Shown here: piece after piece, positions 61,805 through 64,000 of the stretch
How positions within the stretch are numbered: position 1 is the first letter of the stretch
Layout: each line of letters opens with the position of its first letter
Source: CAJXSN01 sp947492235
GTDB taxonomy: Bacteria > Pseudomonadota > Alphaproteobacteria > Sphingomonadales > Sphingomonadaceae
Direction: 5' to 3'
NCBI RefSeq assembly: GCF_042492175.1
Contig: NZ_CP170453.1
Span: 2,418,001 to 2,482,000 of the forward strand
DNA length: 64,000 nucleotides
Notes under the pieces: generated by a model
Seen by the model: the letters and a program-made list of their open reading frames with translations, nothing else
Databases searched by the model: none
What the model was told of the DNA's origin: nothing
Made by a program: the position numbers and the translations under genes

Positions 61805-62734
61805 ATGAGTGTGCGCATGCAGATATGGCTGATTTTTGCCGCACCCCTGGCGCTGATCGCCGGGCTCTATGTTTTTGGGCTGACTATTCCGGTCCCCCAC
61901 CTTGGCCGTGATTATGTGTTGCGGCTGATTTTGCCCGATGCAGGCGACCCGGTCGACCTGCCAAAGATATCCGGCCCGCAAGACCGGTCGCGCCCGCTAG
62001 TGGTGATCGATGCCGGGCATGGCGGCAAGGATCCCGGCGCGGTGGTTGGCGGCGTGCGGGAAAAAGACATTGTTCTGGGTCTCGCCAAAGCGCTCAAATC
62101 GGAATTGCTGGCCAGCGGCGGCATTCGGGTGGCGATGACCCGCGAATCGGACGAATTTCTGGTGCTTCAGGAACGCCCCGAAATTGCGCGCAGGCTGGGG
62201 GCCGACCTTTTCGTGTCGATCCACGCGGACAGTGCAGGCGATGTGAGCGGGGTGCGCGGGGCAAGCATCTACACCCTGTCGAGCGAGGCTTCGAGTGAAG
62301 CGGCGGCGCGGTTTGCCGAGCGCGAGAACAATGCCGACCGGCTGAACGGCGTCTCGGTCGAGGGGCAAAGCGAGGCGATCAGTTCGATCCTCGTGCAATT
62401 GTCCCAGCGCCGCGTGCAGGAAAATTCCTCGGAGTTTTCGCAGCTAATCGTGCGGGAAGGGAGCGGCAATCTGCGCTTCCACCCGCAGGCGCGGCGTTCG
62501 GCCGAGCTCGCTGTGCTCAGGGCGCCCGACGTGCCGGCGATCCTGTATGAGGCGGGCTACATTACCAATCCGGATGAGGCGAAATTGCTCGCCTCCGAGG
62601 AAGGCCGCGAGAAATTTGCCGACACGATGGCCCGTGCGATCCGGATTTATTTCGCTCGTGAGCGCGGAGCGAGTTCGGGCAGCAGCGGCGGCACTGGCGG
62701 GGTGACCGATGGCAGCGGTGGGGCCACACCCTAG
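61805..62734 (+). CDS. amiC: N-acetylmuramoyl-L-alanine amidase (Amidase_3)
   Basis: A 309-residue zinc amidase that cleaves the stem peptide from peptidoglycan during cell separation. An N-terminal hydrophobic segment (WLIFAAPLALIAGLYVFGL) is a signal or anchor. The Amidase_3 domain has the zinc residues in VVIDAGHGGKDPGAV, SIHADSAGD and ILYEAGYITNPDEA, with the typical helical insertion SEFSQLIVREGSGNLRF. The C-terminus is a Gly/Ser-rich tail. ATG 61805 starts the conserved N-terminus (ATG 61817 is an alternative). The PBP1A gene follows after 111 nt, as in many alphaproteobacteria. Confidence 0.93.
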   Translation: MSVRMQIWLIFAAPLALIAGLYVFGLTIPVPHLGRDYVLRLILPDAGDPVDLPKISGPQDRSRPLVVIDAGHGGKDPGAVVGGVREKDIVLGLAKALKSELLASGGIRVAMTRESDEFLVLQERPEIARRLGADLFVSIHADSAGDVSGVRGASIYTLSSEASSEAAARFAERENNADRLNGVSVEGQSEAISSILVQLSQRRVQENSSEFSQLIVREGSGNLRFHPQARRSAELAVLRAPDVPAILYEAGYITNPDEAKLLASEEGREKFADTMARAIRIYFARERGASSGSSGGTGGVTDGSGGATP

Positions 62735-62845
62735 ATCGTTTTCCCCTGCATTGCCTTTTCGGATAATTCGGGGATCAAATCGCGCGGTTTGCCGCATTGG
62801 TTATGGCAAGTGACAGGAAGCCCGTGCTAAGCGACCAAGCAAATT

Positions 62846-64000
62846 ATGGCTGACGGTTTTTCTCCAGACTCGTTTCACTACCGCATCCGCCGCGAAGCGT
62901 CGGGCGCGGTGGCTTTTGTTCGCCGCAACTGGGCCGCGCGGCGCTGGGTGCGCTGGACCGGCTATGCTTTGATTGGCGTGGTCCTGTTATGGCTCGCGCT
63001 TTGGGCTTTGCTTGCCCGTGATCTGCCCAATGCGGAATCGCTGGTCGATTACGAGACGCCGCTGCCATCGGTTGTTCGCGGTATCGATGGCGAGATTGTG
63101 CATTCTTACGCCCGCGAACGCCGGGTGCAGTTGCAGTATGAGGATTATCCCGAGCAGCTGGTGCAGGCGTATCTGGCGGCAGAGGACAAGACCTTCTTCA
63201 GCCATGGCGGGGTCGATCTGACCGGCACGATCAATGCCGTGTTCGATTACGTAACCAAATTCGGTTCGGGCGAACGCGCTGTTGGCGGCTCCACCATCAC
63301 CCAGCAGGTGGCGAAAAACCTGCTGCTGGGCGACGAGTATTCCATCACCCGCAAGCTGAAAGAGATGCTGCTTGCCCGCCGGATCGAAGCGGTGCTGAGC
63401 AAGGAAGAAATCCTCACGCTGTATCTCAACGAGATACCCTTGGGCCGCCGCAGTTTCGGTGTGCAGGCCGCGAGCCGCGCCTATTTCGACAAGGACGTCA
63501 ACGACCTCGATCTCAACGAAATGGCGTTTCTGGCGATCCTCCCCAAGGCGCCGGAGCGCTACGGACGCGAGGGCAATGAGGCAGCTGCGATGGAGCGGCG
63601 CAATTTTGTCCTGTCGCAAATGGTTGCCAACGATTTTGTCGGGGCCTCCGATGCCGATGCGGCGAAATCCGCGCCGCTGGGTCTGGTCGAACAACGCAGT
63701 GCACAATCGGCCGATGCGGGCTATTTCATCGAGGAAGTCCGGCGGCAGCTGATGGGGCGTTTCGGAGAAACTGCGGAAGACGGTGAAAACAGCGTCTATG
63801 CCGGCGGTCTTTGGGTGCGCACTTCGCTGAATGTCGAGATGCAGGATGCCGCGCGCGATGCTTTGCGCAAGGGCCTGCTGCGCTATCACGGTCGGCGCGG
63901 ATGGCGCGGGCCGATCGCGACAATCGATCCGGCAGACGGCTCTCTGACCCGTCAGCTGGCCAGCTCCACCATCAGCATCAATTACAGTGGCTGGCGCGTA
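62846..64000 (+). CDS. mrcA: Penicillin-binding protein 1A, N-terminal part (partial)
   Basis: The frame runs from ATG 62846 to the window end without a stop (385 codons). After a basic N-terminus there is one transmembrane segment (about residues 36-55, GYALIGVVLLWLALWALL). The glycosyltransferase-51 domain is recognised by AAEDKTFFSHGGVD (catalytic Glu), VGGSTITQQVAKNLLLGD, RKLKEMLLARRIE and LYLNEIPLGRRSFGVQAAS. The visible part ends in the linker region; the transpeptidase domain lies beyond the edge. PBP1A polymerises and cross-links peptidoglycan at the periplasmic face. The ribosome-binding site is weak. Confidence 0.93.
   Translation, partial: MADGFSPDSFHYRIRREASGAVAFVRRNWAARRWVRWTGYALIGVVLLWLALWALLARDLPNAESLVDYETPLPSVVRGIDGEIVHSYARERRVQLQYEDYPEQLVQAYLAAEDKTFFSHGGVDLTGTINAVFDYVTKFGSGERAVGGSTITQQVAKNLLLGDEYSITRKLKEMLLARRIEAVLSKEEILTLYLNEIPLGRRSFGVQAASRAYFDKDVNDLDLNEMAFLAILPKAPERYGREGNEAAAMERRNFVLSQMVANDFVGASDADAAKSAPLGLVEQRSAQSADAGYFIEEVRRQLMGRFGETAEDGENSVYAGGLWVRTSLNVEMQDAARDALRKGLLRYHGRRGWRGPIATIDPADGSLTRQLASSTISINYSGWRV

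Noticed and set aside
1..64000. CRISPR arrays, tRNA or rRNA genes, prophage and transposase-bearing insertion sequences.
   Set aside because: None was recognised in any spacer; repeats seen are isolated palindromes rather than regularly spaced arrays.

Overview
The window is a GC-rich, densely coded chromosomal segment. Protein content and gene order point to an alphaproteobacterium of the order Sphingomonadales, most likely an Erythrobacter/Altererythrobacter-type organism. The clues are a DnaE with a degenerate PHP site, a purF-SDR pair, the rne / amidase / PBP1A neighbourhood and an XrtA-type exosortase cluster. This taxonomic call is inference from sequence familiarity; no search was run. 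I support 57 protein-coding genes, two of them cut by the window ends. I found no tRNA, rRNA, CRISPR array, prophage or insertion sequence with a transposase.

Layout. 1-6032: the end of a 2-oxoacid:ferredoxin oxidoreductase beta subunit, a DUF457 membrane protein, a photolyase followed by a cyclopropane-fatty-acid synthase, a serine-hydrolase lipoprotein and a PilZ protein. 6149-12289: purF with an abutting SDR gene, the lolC/E-lolD lipoprotein exporter, and small genes including a glutathione peroxidase. 12377-18073: dnaE, an AMP-dependent acyl-CoA ligase and a DUF1330 protein. 18092-23721, all minus strand: a YHYH lipoprotein, a PA0069-type radical SAM protein, moaB, a soluble lytic transglycosylase and a degenerate uracil-DNA-glycosylase-like protein. 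23847-31955, all plus strand: ETF-ubiquinone oxidoreductase, ispE, an N-formylglutamate amidohydrolase relative, ilvD, a lipoprotein, NAD(P)HX repair and a TrmA/RlmD-like RNA methyltransferase.

31952-51642 is the outstanding region: a 20-kb XrtA (exosortase A) / exopolysaccharide locus. One arm reads left (acetyltransferase, acyl carrier protein, two exosortase-associated hydrolase-fold proteins). The other reads right (acyl-CoA ligase, PLP decarboxylase, Wza-like export lipoprotein, Wzc-like chain-length protein, tyrosine autokinase, outer-membrane barrel, ExeA-like ATPase, polysaccharide deacetylase, FemAB protein, glycosyltransferase, exosortase A with an EpsI domain, amidotransferase). 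A homologue of RpfF, the synthase of diffusible signal factor, closes it. Together these would make, modify and export a polysaccharide and process PEP-CTERM proteins. The ligase/ACP/decarboxylase/hydrolase module has no settled function, and its proximity to RpfF suggests a possible acyl-thioester link.

51647-64000: zapE, a hotdog thioesterase and sdhB (without sdhCDA), an SDR gene convergent with an ATP-grasp/nucleotidyltransferase pair, a haloalkane dehalogenase, a methyltransferase, a shared bidirectional terminator, rne, and a divergent amidase-PBP1A pair running off the end.
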